Source: Hafnia alvei (GTDB taxonomy: Bacteria > Pseudomonadota > Gammaproteobacteria > Enterobacterales > Enterobacteriaceae). From it: a stretch of 64,000 nt of DNA. Of the stretch, positions 18,891-28,523 are shown piece by piece. The stretch lies in the NCBI RefSeq assembly GCF_964063325.1, contig NZ_OZ061315.1:1860001-1924000 (forward strand), given 5' to 3'. Both the position numbers and the translations under genes were made by a program. The first letter of the stretch is position 1. Each line of letters opens with the position of its first letter. Under the pieces are notes generated by a model. The model saw only the letters and a list, made by a program, of their open reading frames with translations. It did not search any database and was not told the origin of the DNA.

Positions 18891-19559
18891 GTGTTAACTC
18901 GAAAGTTATTAGAATCGCAAGACTATGCCAAAACCTACTCAGCATTAGAAAACCTGTTCTGGACGCCAGCACAGCTGAATGCGTCGTTGAATGATGTGAT
19001 TGAGAGTTGCCCCGAAGGGCAGGGGATTTGGGTTTTTGGCTATGGTTCACTTATTTGGAATCCGTTGCTTGAATTTGCCGAGGTGCAGCCCGCGTTCTTA
19101 AAAGGCTGGCAACGTGATTTTAATATTCGTCTATTAGCAGGGCGTGGCTCTGAATGTACTCCGGGACGTATGTTGGGTTTAAAACCGGGAGGCGAGACGC
19201 GTGGATTAGCATTTCGCTTATCAGACGAAAATGCGCGTAGCGAACTGCAGATACTTTGGACGCGTGAGATGCTAGCAGGAGTTTATACTCCACAGTGGTG
19301 CTCATTGACTCTTTCGGATGGCCGAGAAGTAAAGGGCATTACCTTTATCACCGACCGTGAACACCCTCTATATGAATCTTGTTCGGCATTGAATACCGTG
19401 GCAGCGCTGATTTCTCAGGCAAGCGGTGTGCTGGGCACCAACGCGGAGTATTTATTCTCTTTAGACTCCGCGCTAGAACAACACAGCATGCCCGATCACA
19501 ACATCACAGAACTGGCGCGCTGCGTGCGTCAGATTCAGCAAGCGAAGTCACTGCGGTGA
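18891..19559 (+). CDS. chaC: Glutathione-specific gamma-glutamylcyclotransferase ChaC
   Basis: The 222-residue protein contains the gamma-glutamylcyclotransferase signature VFGYGSLIWNP near residues 48-58, followed by GWQRDFNIRLLAGRGS and the ChaC-type end GVLGTNAEYLFSL. ChaC degrades glutathione to 5-oxoproline and Cys-Gly. The catalytic Glu of the family is probably in the WTREMLAGVY region. The start is a GTG preceded by a strong GGGGGAGG site. It is monocistronic, next to the tRNA used as attachment site. Confidence 0.9.
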   Translation: MLTRKLLESQDYAKTYSALENLFWTPAQLNASLNDVIESCPEGQGIWVFGYGSLIWNPLLEFAEVQPAFLKGWQRDFNIRLLAGRGSECTPGRMLGLKPGGETRGLAFRLSDENARSELQILWTREMLAGVYTPQWCSLTLSDGREVKGITFITDREHPLYESCSALNTVAALISQASGVLGTNAEYLFSLDSALEQHSMPDHNITELARCVRQIQQAKSLR

Positions 19560-19631
19560 ATGATGCGTGTTTCTTAAACATTTCGTAAACCTAGGCGGAC
19601 ACCAACCGTTCGCTCAGGGATTGTGTGATGA

Positions 19632-19660
19632 TTGACGCAAACATCACAGAAGAGAATAAT
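19632..19660 (+). promoter_or_regulatory. Promoter of tRNA-Lys
   Basis: TTGACG (19632-19637) and AATAAT (19655-19660) are separated by 17 bp and lie about ten bases upstream of the mature tRNA 5' end, a good sigma-70 promoter for the tRNA. Confidence 0.65.
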
Positions 19661-19670
19661 CACCGCCGTT

Positions 19671-19746
<76 letters not shown>

Positions 19747-19756
19747 ACAAATTCAA

Positions 19757-20923
19757 TCACTTAGAATTAACCTCCATCTGTATATTTCCAATGTGGGACA
19801 TATTTGGGACACAATCGCCAAATATCACATCAATTTGCTTGGCGTGCTCAGTTAAATGATTAGGCGCTAGGTGTGCATACCGCCGAACCATCTCGATAGA
19901 TTCCCAGCCTCCCATTTCTTGCAAAATTGAAAGCGGCACTCCAGCTTGAACTAACCAGCTCGCCCATGTATGCCTCAAGTCGTGAAAGCGGAAGTTTTCA
20001 ATTCCAGCTCTAACTAATGCAGACTTCCAAGCCTTGTTACTATCTACGCGCATTTTCCTGATCTCCGGTGTAATAGACCCATCGGAGCGGTTTGCAGCAT
20101 GCGTGTGAACAAACACGAATTTTTGGTGCTTTCCAATCTGCTCACGCAAGACTTTGGCCGCGGTATCATTTAAGGCTACGCCAATCGCTCTCCCTGATTT
20201 GCTTTCCTCAGGATTAATCCAAGCTACCTTCCTTTGCATGTCTATCTGCTGCCACTCGAGATCAAGTACATTTGATCGGCGCAGGCCGGTTGCTAAAGCA
20301 AAGCGGACAACAGACTTTAGTGGTTCTGGACACTCATCAATTAACCTAACAGCCTCATGTGGCTCAAGCCACCGTATGCGCTTATTCTTAGGCTGTGGAA
20401 CCTTTATCAGTGGTGCCTTATCTAGCCACTTCCATTCTCTTTCTGCTGCTCGCATTATGGACTTCATCAACGATAGGTGTGCGGCCTTCGTCGCTGTTGC
20501 TGCTGGCTTGGGTTTGAATGGAGGTGCATCCTTCCCTTTTTTAGCTAACGCCTCGAGTTTATTCTTCCAGTTTTCCTCATGACGCCTGTTAGTCATTTTG
20601 CTAATTGCAGCGTATATCTTGGCCTCAGTAATATCCTTTAACTTCACACCTTCAAAATGTGACAGCCAAAATCCCATCAGGCTTTTATCGGTATCAAGTG
20701 ACTTCTTATCTGACTTCTCCTCTATCCAGCGCAGGCATGCCTCTTCGAACAATATATCTGGCAGTTCTCCGAGGCGATCAACACGCCAATACTCAGACTT
20801 TAATTTGTCGTGCAGCTCCTGAGCTTGCCGCTTGTCTTCTGTGCCAAGTGATTCTTTAATACGCTTCGCACCCGGGATAGAGATGCTCGCGTACCATATT
20901 TTTCCTCTACGGAAGAGTGACAT
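19757..20923 (-). CDS. int: Prophage integrase (tyrosine recombinase)
   Basis: The 388-residue enzyme integrates and excises the phage at the neighbouring tRNA. Catalytic residues are visible: an Arg in ATGLRRSNVLDLEW, H314 and R317 in FHDLRHTW, W340 in GGWESI and the nucleophile Y349 in RRYAHL. I chose the ATG at 20923, preceded by AGGAG, rather than an extended frame to 20995 whose extra residues look unlike the family. It overlaps the upstream HTH gene by 124 bp. The C-terminus ends next to tRNA-Lys. Confidence 0.93.
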   Translation of the reverse strand: MSLFRRGKIWYASISIPGAKRIKESLGTEDKRQAQELHDKLKSEYWRVDRLGELPDILFEEACLRWIEEKSDKKSLDTDKSLMGFWLSHFEGVKLKDITEAKIYAAISKMTNRRHEENWKNKLEALAKKGKDAPPFKPKPAATATKAAHLSLMKSIMRAAEREWKWLDKAPLIKVPQPKNKRIRWLEPHEAVRLIDECPEPLKSVVRFALATGLRRSNVLDLEWQQIDMQRKVAWINPEESKSGRAIGVALNDTAAKVLREQIGKHQKFVFVHTHAANRSDGSITPEIRKMRVDSNKAWKSALVRAGIENFRFHDLRHTWASWLVQAGVPLSILQEMGGWESIEMVRRYAHLAPNHLTEHAKQIDVIFGDCVPNMSHIGNIQMEVNSK

Positions 20924-21147
20924 GGTATTTCTCCTGTCGCATCCGCCGCGCTCACCGCCACAGTGTGCAGCGGATCTTGAAGTGCGGCAATACATGCTTG
21001 GCGAGTGAAGAGGTAGGGTGATTTAGCTTTGGTAGGGTTTTTACGTGTCGCGATGAGCCTTCCTGTTTTTACCCATCTTGTTAATGTTGGTCTTGATATC
21101 CCGAGGAATTCGCATGCCTCATCTGTGTCGAGACTGAATTTCTCCAT
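20800..21147 (-). CDS. HTH protein, probable excisionase (Xis-like)
   Basis: This 115-residue protein starts with a MerR/Xis-type winged helix-turn-helix (DEACEFLGISRPTLTRWVKT), the usual DNA-bending fold of phage excisionases and AlpA-type regulators. Its last third overlaps the 5' end of int by 124 bp in another frame, which couples its expression to int. Position directly upstream of int supports a role in excision or in controlling int. The function is inferred from fold and position. Confidence 0.65.
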   Translation of the reverse strand: MEKFSLDTDEACEFLGISRPTLTRWVKTGRLIATRKNPTKAKSPYLFTRQACIAALQDPLHTVAVSAADATGEIPCHSSVEEKYGTRASLSRVRSVLKNHLAQKTSGKLRSCTTN

Positions 21148-21224
21148 CTATTTATCCTTATCCGTCACTTTCATGCAGTAGCAAGACAGCACCATCCACG
21201 GCTTAAAACTGCCGCATAGGGGCG

Positions 21225-21344
21225 CTATCTTTGCTGAATGCTTATCGAGTAACTGGCGGTATGTGAGGTTGTTTTTTTGCTGCGGAGTTCGGTGAGAAGG
21301 GTTCTTGCTACATTTCTTATCGCGTTATCTTGTTCTGCTGTCAT
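21225..21344 (-). CDS. Possible small phage ORF (39 aa)
   Basis: An ATG two bases after the dam stop opens a 39-residue frame. A different, longer open frame without a start codon (about 21147-21320, encoding RQLLDKHSAKIAPLCG) overlaps it and looks more protein-like, so this locus may be a small gene with an unrecognised start or a frameshift. I do not recognise either product. Confidence 0.25.
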   Translation of the reverse strand: MTAEQDNAIRNVARTLLTELRSKKTTSHTASYSISIQQR

Positions 21345-21345
21345 G

Positions 21346-21888
21346 TCACGCCGCTTTCACTCCCGCCATAATGCTGCTGCCGATTGCGATCAGTTCGTCG
21401 CGTGATACGGTTGTGAATTGGCAACGTGGTTTGATGAATGGGCGCCAGATAAATAACAGGCTGCCTTTGCTGTTTCCGTTTTTACCTGGCTTTCCGGTGC
21501 CGGCATTGATGAATGACAATCGACCACCAGTGATTAGACGGACTTCATCAACAGACTCGAGCGCCAGAGAAAACCAACCGGTTGATGTATCAGCAGGGAG
21601 TAACATCACAACCGGCTGGCTTTGTGCTTTGCACTGCTCAGCGGCTTTTTCTACCCACGGAGTTATTGCGGAGTAGGGCGGATTGCACCAGATAGCGCCG
21701 TAGCTTACCCATTCGCTATTCAATGCATCATCGCGCTCTGTCAGATATCTGGCACACAAGGCGTTTCCGTGGTCGGCTGCCGCGTCGAGATAGAAACCAA
21801 ACTCAGCATCAAGCGCGGCGAATACCTCTATCGGCGTCTGCCACCGGTCTTTATGTTCTAGCGGCGTATTGCTAGCAAATTCACTCAC
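21346..21888 (-). CDS. Phage DNA N-6-adenine methyltransferase
   Basis: This protein of about 180 residues matches the small phage Dam family. The catalytic NPPY motif occurs in AIWCNPPYSAITPWVEKA, and the N-terminal DRWQTPIEVFAALDAEFGF segment is typical. It would methylate adenine in GATC-like sites, protecting phage DNA or changing expression. I favour a GTG start at 21888, which overlaps the reconstructed upstream stop as GTGA and has GGGGGAA seven bases upstream. The adjacent upstream gene is the one split by the IS. Confidence 0.88.
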   Translation of the reverse strand: MSEFASNTPLEHKDRWQTPIEVFAALDAEFGFYLDAAADHGNALCARYLTERDDALNSEWVSYGAIWCNPPYSAITPWVEKAAEQCKAQSQPVVMLLPADTSTGWFSLALESVDEVRLITGGRLSFINAGTGKPGKNGNSKGSLLFIWRPFIKPRCQFTTVSRDELIAIGSSIMAGVKAA

Positions 21889-21951
21889 GCTGCATTCCCC
21901 CACACTTTGGATAAATCCCTAGGCCGCATCATCGATGTAGCCATGAAGTGG

Positions 21952-23128
<1,177 letters not shown>

Positions 23129-23400
23129 AATGTCACCTGTTTTGACTATGAGGCGATGATATCACCTCTATTCAGGTGGCCAGATTTAGTATTCCACTTC
23201 ACCACATATGATTTTTCTCGGTTGATAATCTCTATGAAGAATTTCTCTTCGCTAACTTTGATTGTGTACGTGACGCCTTTCTTGGTTGGCCCATAGTCTC
23301 CGTACTTGGCTTGATGGAGATTGAGAGCAGCCTTTATAGCCGCTCTTTCTGTACTCTCTGGATTACCCTTGATGATGTGTCGCATGCATCCTCCGGCAAT

Positions 23401-23424
23401 AAAAAAGCCGCTGGTTAGGCGGCT
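23401..23424 (-). terminator. Intrinsic terminator
   Basis: On the minus strand, AGCCGCC-loop-AGCGGCT is followed by six T residues. It lies between a small lipoprotein-like gene and the IS-split gene, one of several terminators inside the leftward N operon. Confidence 0.75.
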
Positions 23425-23425
23425 A

Positions 23426-23599
23426 TTAATCTTGGTTAACTGGTAAGCACATTAGAACGTGGTTAGGCCGCTTCTCATGAATCAGCTTTATCCATTGTTC
23501 ACAGGTTTCTTTTGGCATAACTTCAGGTGTAACGGGGAGGGCATCGCAAGCATCTAATCCGCAGGCGCTGACTAGAAGGATATAACCGGCTATCAGCAT
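23426..23599 (-). CDS. Small Cys-containing phage protein, lipoprotein-like N-terminus
   Basis: This 57-residue frame starts with a short hydrophobic stretch and a lipobox-like LLVSAC, followed by a Cys-containing body ending in HVLMCLPVNQD. Its ATG overlaps the stop of the upstream zinc-ribbon gene, which supports translation. I do not recognise the family. Lipidation is possible but the N-terminus lacks the usual positive charge. Confidence 0.5.
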   Translation of the reverse strand: MLIAGYILLVSACGLDACDALPVTPEVMPKETCEQWIKLIHEKRPNHVLMCLPVNQD

Positions 23600-23901
23600 G
23601 GCTTATCAACCTTACGCCAGCCAGCATCATAGAGAGCTGCCGCCGCTTCATGGTTCTGCCAGGAGTCAGGCAATCCATCTAGCAAGCTGGTAATTTCGCT
23701 GATTTGCTTCTCTCGCTCCGCAGCCTTGCGTTCCTGAGCAATTTCATTGCAAAGCTCAATGCATGGTAGACATATTGATAATCCATCAGGCCCACCAACC
23801 ATATTTTCTTTGCCACAAATTCCTTTGCAGAAATTGCATACATCTTCTGGCTTCGGCTCATACTTTTCGAATGCTAAAAATCCGTTAAATGTGACGGTCA
23901 T
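23593..23901 (-). CDS. Phage protein with ClpX-like zinc-binding domain
   Basis: This protein of 102 residues contains CNFCKG...ICLPCIELCNEIAQE at residues ~22-58. The spacing and sequence closely match the N-terminal zinc-binding domain of ClpX (CSFCGKS...ICDECVDLCNDI). In ClpX this domain dimerises and docks adaptors and substrates. Here the ATPase part is absent, so the protein could bind the same adaptors or ClpX itself. The function is inference; the domain match is strong by eye. Confidence 0.7.
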   Translation of the reverse strand: MTVTFNGFLAFEKYEPKPEDVCNFCKGICGKENMVGGPDGLSICLPCIELCNEIAQERKAAEREKQISEITSLLDGLPDSWQNHEAAAALYDAGWRKVDKPC

Positions 23902-24090
23902 CTATTTCTGCTCCTGTGCTGTAGGCGTTGAAAATGCAGCGCGAGAGGGTGACCAATCGCAATACGTATCCGATTCAGCGTGCCCGAAAATGGCTTTACA
24001 ACGCCGAATATGTACGCAATCACCGCACGCTTTACCCACTGGCAGTTTCATTTTGTCCGGATCTGCTGGGTCATAATTAAGAATTGCCAT
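23902..24090 (-). CDS. Small Cys-rich phage protein
   Basis: The 62-residue product has four cysteines (CGDCVHIRRC...TYC) that could bind zinc. It overlaps the upstream gene by one base and abuts the zinc-ribbon gene. It resembles small accessory proteins of lambdoid early regions; function unknown. Confidence 0.6.
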   Translation of the reverse strand: MAILNYDPADPDKMKLPVGKACGDCVHIRRCKAIFGHAESDTYCDWSPSRAAFSTPTAQEQK

Positions 24091-25019
24091 TATTCGCTCT
24101 CCTGCGCAGGGGCTGCGGCAAAGTGTTCAATCCCTTTAGACCAAATATCCTTGATGGTTGTCCAACGGACGGGAACCGTAACCTCGATAATCCCGCTACC
24201 ATCACAAGTTTCACACTCATCATCACCAAAGCATTCGGGGCAGCTAATCTCTGTCTGCTCAGTGAATTCACCAATCATGCATGACTTGGCTCCGTTCTCT
24301 GCCGTTAGCTTGCATGGAACCAGCTTCCAGCCTTGAGGCAACTTGTAAGGCTCGCTTACAGGTTGTGCTGATAACAACTTAGCGGCATCTGCTGCCAGTT
24401 CTGTAATGCTGATAGTGGCGCAACCTTCCATGCCGTTCCGATCCTCGCCGTAGACGTCAAAATCATCACTATCGATGTCAGATGCATCAAAAGCCGCAAG
24501 CTCATTCAAGAACCACAGGACGTTATCGCCGTAGCGTAGTTCTGACTGTTCTGGTATTACAGGTTGTGCGGGTGCTGTAATCTCAAGGTCTGAAATAATG
24601 TCAATCACAGAACTTAATCGGATAGCCATTGCCGAGGCTTTTTGAGTCGGAACTGGAAGCTCTTTTAATATCCAATTCAAGATTCTATTTAGTATTTCCA
24701 CCTGCTGACTCAAATCTACAAGTTCGGGCTGTTTAGGTAATACCGGTGCTGCATAGAGCATGATTTTTCGGTGGGGGTCAGCGAATTTATTAGCTTCTCC
24801 ATCAATCGCAAACAGGTACGCGGAATACCCCTTCCTTGCATCCTCCAGCTCATCGCTATCTGTCCACGCCACAGGATTCTTAGCTGCTTGCTCGTATGCC
24901 AGAAGCTGTCTAGCCATCAACTCTGCTTCTTCAGCGGGAATCATGACATTTGCACCATTCCCGTACTTTTCACGCCATGTAGCGATAGTCTCTAAACGAT
25001 CAGTTGTTAACTTAGACAT
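24090..25019 (-). CDS. Phage early-region accessory protein (Ead/Ea22-like mosaic)
   Basis: This 309-residue protein looks like a mosaic of early-region modules: an N-terminal TTDRLETIATWREKYGN helix region common in Ea22-like proteins, a long acidic centre, and a C-terminal CPECFGDDECETCDGSG zinc-ribbon-like pair of CxxC motifs near residue 265. Such proteins are variable and dispensable in lambdoid phages. A good AAGGAG site precedes the ATG. No biochemical function is assigned. Confidence 0.6.
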   Translation of the reverse strand: MSKLTTDRLETIATWREKYGNGANVMIPAEEAELMARQLLAYEQAAKNPVAWTDSDELEDARKGYSAYLFAIDGEANKFADPHRKIMLYAAPVLPKQPELVDLSQQVEILNRILNWILKELPVPTQKASAMAIRLSSVIDIISDLEITAPAQPVIPEQSELRYGDNVLWFLNELAAFDASDIDSDDFDVYGEDRNGMEGCATISITELAADAAKLLSAQPVSEPYKLPQGWKLVPCKLTAENGAKSCMIGEFTEQTEISCPECFGDDECETCDGSGIIEVTVPVRWTTIKDIWSKGIEHFAAAPAQESE

Positions 25020-25518
25020 AAGACCACTCCTTACCTGATTCTTTATTAGCTTTCATCGCAGCTTTATAGCTTGCTTTTGCTTCTTTAACTGTTTTGCACC
25101 ACTTGCCGGTAGCTCGTGGACTTCGAAAGCGAATCAGTCCGCGATTCTCCCATGAGTACCCGTATTCGCGTTCTGGAGGTTGAAAGCCAAGAAACGCCGC
25201 AAAGTCGTGATAGCAGTCGTCAACATCTAAGTAATGCTGATATCTGGCCTGCGCCTTAGTTAGCTTTTTTGGTTCCGGCAAACTATTGATCGCAATTTGT
25301 TTTCCAACTTCAGTCACAACATAAACAGTCCCATCGCCCCACATTTTTGGCGCTGCTTGAGCGGTCATAAATCCAGCTTCGACAAGCTCTATAAGCACTG
25401 CGTTATCGCTATGTCCATCGCCAGCGAGGAAGTGGTTTCGGTACGGCTCGCGTTGGTGCTCATTGATTCCGAGAGAGTGGCAGAGTAAATCAGTGTGCTT
25501 TTGCGTTAACTTAGTCAT
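25012..25518 (-). CDS. Phage early-region protein of unknown function
   Basis: The frame from the ATG at 25518 (preceded by AAGGAG) encodes 168 residues. The N-terminal half resembles a small winged-helix-like region (LTQKHTDLLCHSLGINEH), and the C-terminal half is Lys-rich (GKWCKTVKEAKASYKAAMKA). It overlaps both neighbours slightly, as expected in a coupled early operon. I do not recognise a named family. Confidence 0.6.
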   Translation of the reverse strand: MTKLTQKHTDLLCHSLGINEHQREPYRNHFLAGDGHSDNAVLIELVEAGFMTAQAAPKMWGDGTVYVVTEVGKQIAINSLPEPKKLTKAQARYQHYLDVDDCYHDFAAFLGFQPPEREYGYSWENRGLIRFRSPRATGKWCKTVKEAKASYKAAMKANKESGKEWSYV

Positions 25519-25903
25519 TGCTCTGCTCCTTGCTTCTGCGTGCGCGTGGATATTCTGGCTTTGGTTCATACTTTGGTTTGGCTACGGCGTCCTTTATGGC
25601 CTTACGCCAGTTCTTTGCATTATTCAGAACAACAACACCGCCGTTATCGTCAAAGTAACCATCTGGAGCAGGGGGGGATAAAGACTCAATCACATCGCAT
25701 GGCACGGCTATATTGCAGTCGCCATCGTTGTAATAATCAGGGCGCTCCATCACTTGTTTCTCTGTATAACGCCCAGCAGCATGAAGTCGGAATGCGTATC
25801 CAGAGTCATCGCTTCTAAACATCAAAATGAATGCATCATCGCGAGAGCAGTGATGAACGCTCAAAATGAAGTACTCGCGCCCTTTGCTGTTACTGTGCAT
25901 CAT
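25511..25903 (-). CDS. Phage early-region hypothetical protein
   Basis: This 130-residue protein has the pattern YFILSVHHCSRDDAFILMFR and GYAFRLHAAGRYTE near its N-terminus and a basic, Pro-rich tail. It overlaps genes on both sides by a few bases. Proteins of this type occur in early regions of enterobacterial phages; function unknown. Confidence 0.6.
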   Translation of the reverse strand: MMHSNSKGREYFILSVHHCSRDDAFILMFRSDDSGYAFRLHAAGRYTEKQVMERPDYYNDGDCNIAVPCDVIESLSPPAPDGYFDDNGGVVVLNNAKNWRKAIKDAVAKPKYEPKPEYPRARRSKEQSND

Positions 25904-26288
25904 TAATCCCCTTGCGAAGCTGAGCTGCGAACTTATTAGCCTCTTTGATTACTGACTCAAACTCCTGCTTTAATGCACCGTATGCGATGGTGTCTGGATG
26001 CATGGTTTCAATCATGTTTCTGTATTTCACAGCTAAAGCATCAACACCTTTTGCCATCAGCTCACGGGTGAATGCGTCGGTGGCTGGTGTCACAACTGAG
26101 CTTTCCGCTATCAAGTCACCACACAAATCTGTCATTTTGAATGGGCCGCAATTGTGTGCGTTTCGACGATTAGAAAACGCCATTTCCTTGACGCTTTGGA
26201 TGATTGATTTCATCGCTGTATTCTCAGCCGCCAGCGCATCACGCTGCTGAACTACTGATTCGTATGTCTGGATTGGTAGGTTGTTCAT
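25890..26288 (-). CDS. Phage early-region hypothetical protein, coiled-coil start
   Basis: The 132-residue product starts with a helical segment (YESVVQQRDALAAENTAMKSII) like that found at the start of many Eae/Ea22-type proteins, and then a variable body. It is cotranscribed with its neighbours in the leftward operon. Function unknown. Confidence 0.58.
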   Translation of the reverse strand: MNNLPIQTYESVVQQRDALAAENTAMKSIIQSVKEMAFSNRRNAHNCGPFKMTDLCGDLIAESSVVTPATDAFTRELMAKGVDALAVKYRNMIETMHPDTIAYGALKQEFESVIKEANKFAAQLRKGINDAQ

Positions 26289-26298
26289 GAATATCTAC

Positions 26299-26481
26299 CT
26301 ATGCGGACCAATGCAGCTCGCGCGCCAGTTTCGTTAGAAAGGCGTTATGTTTTTCTGCTAGTCGCTGGGCTTTTATTGGATTGGATGTGAAGGTGTTATC
26401 GGGGAGTAACCAGCCGTTGTTTTTTCCTGAGTAGGGAATGGTTACTTTCCCCACTCGGATATCATTGTGAGGATGCCACAA
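26299..26481 (-). CDS. Small phage protein next to recT
   Basis: This 60-residue basic protein (GKVTIPYSGKNNGWLLPDNT, NPIKAQRLAEKHNAFL) lies 3 bp after the recT stop. Small genes of this type accompany rec modules; function unknown. Confidence 0.55.
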   Translation of the reverse strand: MWHPHNDIRVGKVTIPYSGKNNGWLLPDNTFTSNPIKAQRLAEKHNAFLTKLARELHWSA

Positions 26482-26484
26482 GGC

Positions 26485-27321
26485 TTATTCCTCGCTACTT
26501 CCATCAACTACTGAATACTCTCCGTGAATTACTGAGGCGTTCTCTTGATCAAGTCCAGCCTCGGCTTTCTCATCCATAATGACGGCTTTCTGCATTTCGA
26601 TACTGACTGGAAGATACTTAAATAGGCGGCGAATGACGGTCTTTTTCGCCATTTCTTCCCAGTGGGTTGACCACGGACCGCTGTTTCCTGCTTTGCTTTG
26701 GCTGCGAACCTTTTCAACTTGCTTGAAGGTCATAACTTCGAACTGTACGCCGCCATCTTTCAGCTTTGCTACAGCATAAACATGAGTGATTTTTGCATCT
26801 TCGTTCTCGCCCGGTATGTGTGTCAGGGTTTCATTTAGCCCGTACTCAAACTTGAACTCATCCCCTTCACGAACTGTACGGGCAGAGATGCTAACTATCT
26901 GACCAGACCGTCGTGCTAGGTCAATCATCCCGCGATACCCAATGATTAACTGCACATCCTTGCTAACGACTTCCCATTTCCCCGTTGATGGATTCTTTTT
27001 ATTTTTATTGAATGGCAGGAGGTATGCGTGGCCTAAAGAGTTTCCGGGCTCAAGGCCAAGTTGTGAGCATTGAACTACGGAACCGATAAAGCTCTGCTGA
27101 TTACAACCTGCCAGCTCCGGGTTTTTTCTTATTTCGGTAGTGATGATGCGGATCATCCGATCAGCAGTCATATGTCGCGGTAGCGCGGCTGCCAACTGAT
27201 TTTTCATCGCTGGCTGATTCATGAATGCTACAAGAGTTTGTTCTGGGGATTTTTCTGCTGGCGGTTTGGATTGCTGTGTCTTCTGCAGGTCTGCGGTTGC
27301 AATTGGTGGCTGGCTACTCAT
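26485..27321 (-). CDS. recT: RecT-type single-strand annealing recombinase
   Basis: This 278-residue protein is a RecT family annealase. Typical segments are PRHMTADRMIRIITTEIRK, GSVVQCSQLGLEPGNSLGH and VQLIIGYRGMIDLARRSG. RecT binds ssDNA produced by its partner exonuclease and anneals it to homologous strands during phage recombination. It overlaps the exonuclease gene by 8 bp, the usual RecE-RecT pairing. Confidence 0.94.
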   Translation of the reverse strand: MSSQPPIATADLQKTQQSKPPAEKSPEQTLVAFMNQPAMKNQLAAALPRHMTADRMIRIITTEIRKNPELAGCNQQSFIGSVVQCSQLGLEPGNSLGHAYLLPFNKNKKNPSTGKWEVVSKDVQLIIGYRGMIDLARRSGQIVSISARTVREGDEFKFEYGLNETLTHIPGENEDAKITHVYAVAKLKDGGVQFEVMTFKQVEKVRSQSKAGNSGPWSTHWEEMAKKTVIRRLFKYLPVSIEMQKAVIMDEKAEAGLDQENASVIHGEYSVVDGSSEE

Positions 27322-28135
27322 TTCTTAATTCCTTAGCCCAATAAGGGAGTGATAATGTTTCGATGCCCGGCCACTCATTTGTGGACAGACATTCAGAATA
27401 GGTGCGTAGATTTCTCTTATATTCTTCACGCCCAGCCTGTCTAGCCTGTGCATCTGAAGTGAAGATTTTGACTGGATAACGACCACAATTTATTGATGTG
27501 CTGATCGCGAGGAATACGAAGGTAGGATGCTCGCCAAATTGCTTGTGATACCCATCTGAATAGAACGGGTCTTGGACGTGGTATCGGTAGTCGTAATATG
27601 ATCGACCGAATCTATCCATATCCGCTGTGCTCTTAACGTCTAAGCACCAGTTGAACTCAGTTATCATTTTGTCAGGTCGGCAACGGCATAAAACGCCTGT
27701 CTCACTATCTTCCCAATAGATGCTCGCCTCCTGAACCCCTTGAGCTTCAAGCATCCATCTTGCTGTAGGGTGGGCGAGGGCGCTTTCGCGCATAATCTTT
27801 AATTTACGTCCCTCATCAGAGGTCATGATTGTCTTGTTCAATCCTTCGCATTGCTTAAGAAATTCCTTTTCTTCCTCTTTCCCTGCATTGCTTCTGCGAT
27901 TGAACTCAGGGGCCACGATAAATCGCTTGTCGAACTCATCAGGCTCAAGTAACAAGCAATGTAGAGCTGAGCCCATGTCGAGAGATTTAATCTTCTCTTC
28001 ATCAACTGGGGCGTTTTTACGCCATAAATAAAAAGCTGGGTTTACTGCAATATCATCCAGCTGCGACTTACTAATCCCTTCACCAGCATGATAATCTTCG
28101 TTTGAAATATCATAATAAATGCCTGTTTCTATCAT
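27314..28135 (-). CDS. recE: RecE-type exonuclease (exodeoxyribonuclease VIII C-terminal form)
   Basis: The protein of 273 residues corresponds to the nuclease half of RecE (GIYYDISNEDYHAGEGISKSQ start). It has PD-(D/E)XK-type residues, including CRPDKMI and the LDVKSTADMD segment with the D-x-K core near residues 180-190. It degrades one strand from dsDNA ends to load RecT. The ATG at 28135 overlaps the upstream stop as ATGA; another in-frame ATG lies at 28144. It is much shorter than E. coli Rac RecE (866 aa), as in most phages that carry only the catalytic part. Confidence 0.88.
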   Translation of the reverse strand: MIETGIYYDISNEDYHAGEGISKSQLDDIAVNPAFYLWRKNAPVDEEKIKSLDMGSALHCLLLEPDEFDKRFIVAPEFNRRSNAGKEEEKEFLKQCEGLNKTIMTSDEGRKLKIMRESALAHPTARWMLEAQGVQEASIYWEDSETGVLCRCRPDKMITEFNWCLDVKSTADMDRFGRSYYDYRYHVQDPFYSDGYHKQFGEHPTFVFLAISTSINCGRYPVKIFTSDAQARQAGREEYKRNLRTYSECLSTNEWPGIETLSLPYWAKELRNE

Positions 28136-28410
28136 GCCGCCCATCCATACTTATCGTTCCATTCGGTTTCTGCTCGTTCCCATGCCATTACCGTGATGAA
28201 CTCGTTGTATGCATCTTTAGCTTTTGATGTATACAAGCCCATCCGAACCGATTCAGGAAGGTTAAAGCCAGCAAATGACTCTGGCCCATCTGGGTACTCT
28301 GAAAGGATTTCTTCTGCGCGATTATCAATCCAATTCTGACGCTCAAGTTCGGCGTCGCTTTGCTTTATTCGCTGATCTTCAATGTAATCCTGCAACTGGT
28401 ATGCGTTCAC
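28132..28410 (-). CDS. Small phage protein upstream of recE
   Basis: The 92-residue product starts at a GTG that overlaps the stop of the preceding small gene (GTGA). It is acidic and helical (NAYQLQDYIEDQRIKQSDAE). Similar proteins lie beside recE/recT in enterobacterial phages; function unknown. Confidence 0.6.
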   Translation of the reverse strand: MNAYQLQDYIEDQRIKQSDAELERQNWIDNRAEEILSEYPDGPESFAGFNLPESVRMGLYTSKAKDAYNEFITVMAWERAETEWNDKYGWAA

Positions 28411-28523
28411 TTCACACCTCCGTTAACCCTTGCTAGGTCGCTTGCTATATCCCATAAGACACCATCTCGTAACCGGCATGACTCCATAGCCAATGCTCGA
28501 AGTAGCTTTACTGAGTAGCTCAT
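28407..28523 (-). CDS. Small coupled phage ORF (38 aa)
   Basis: This frame encodes MSYSVKLLRALAMESC... and is linked to its neighbours by an ATGA overlap at the start and a GTGA overlap at the end. The double overlap is the main evidence for translation. Product not recognised. Confidence 0.45.
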   Translation of the reverse strand: MSYSVKLLRALAMESCRLRDGVLWDIASDLARVNGGVK

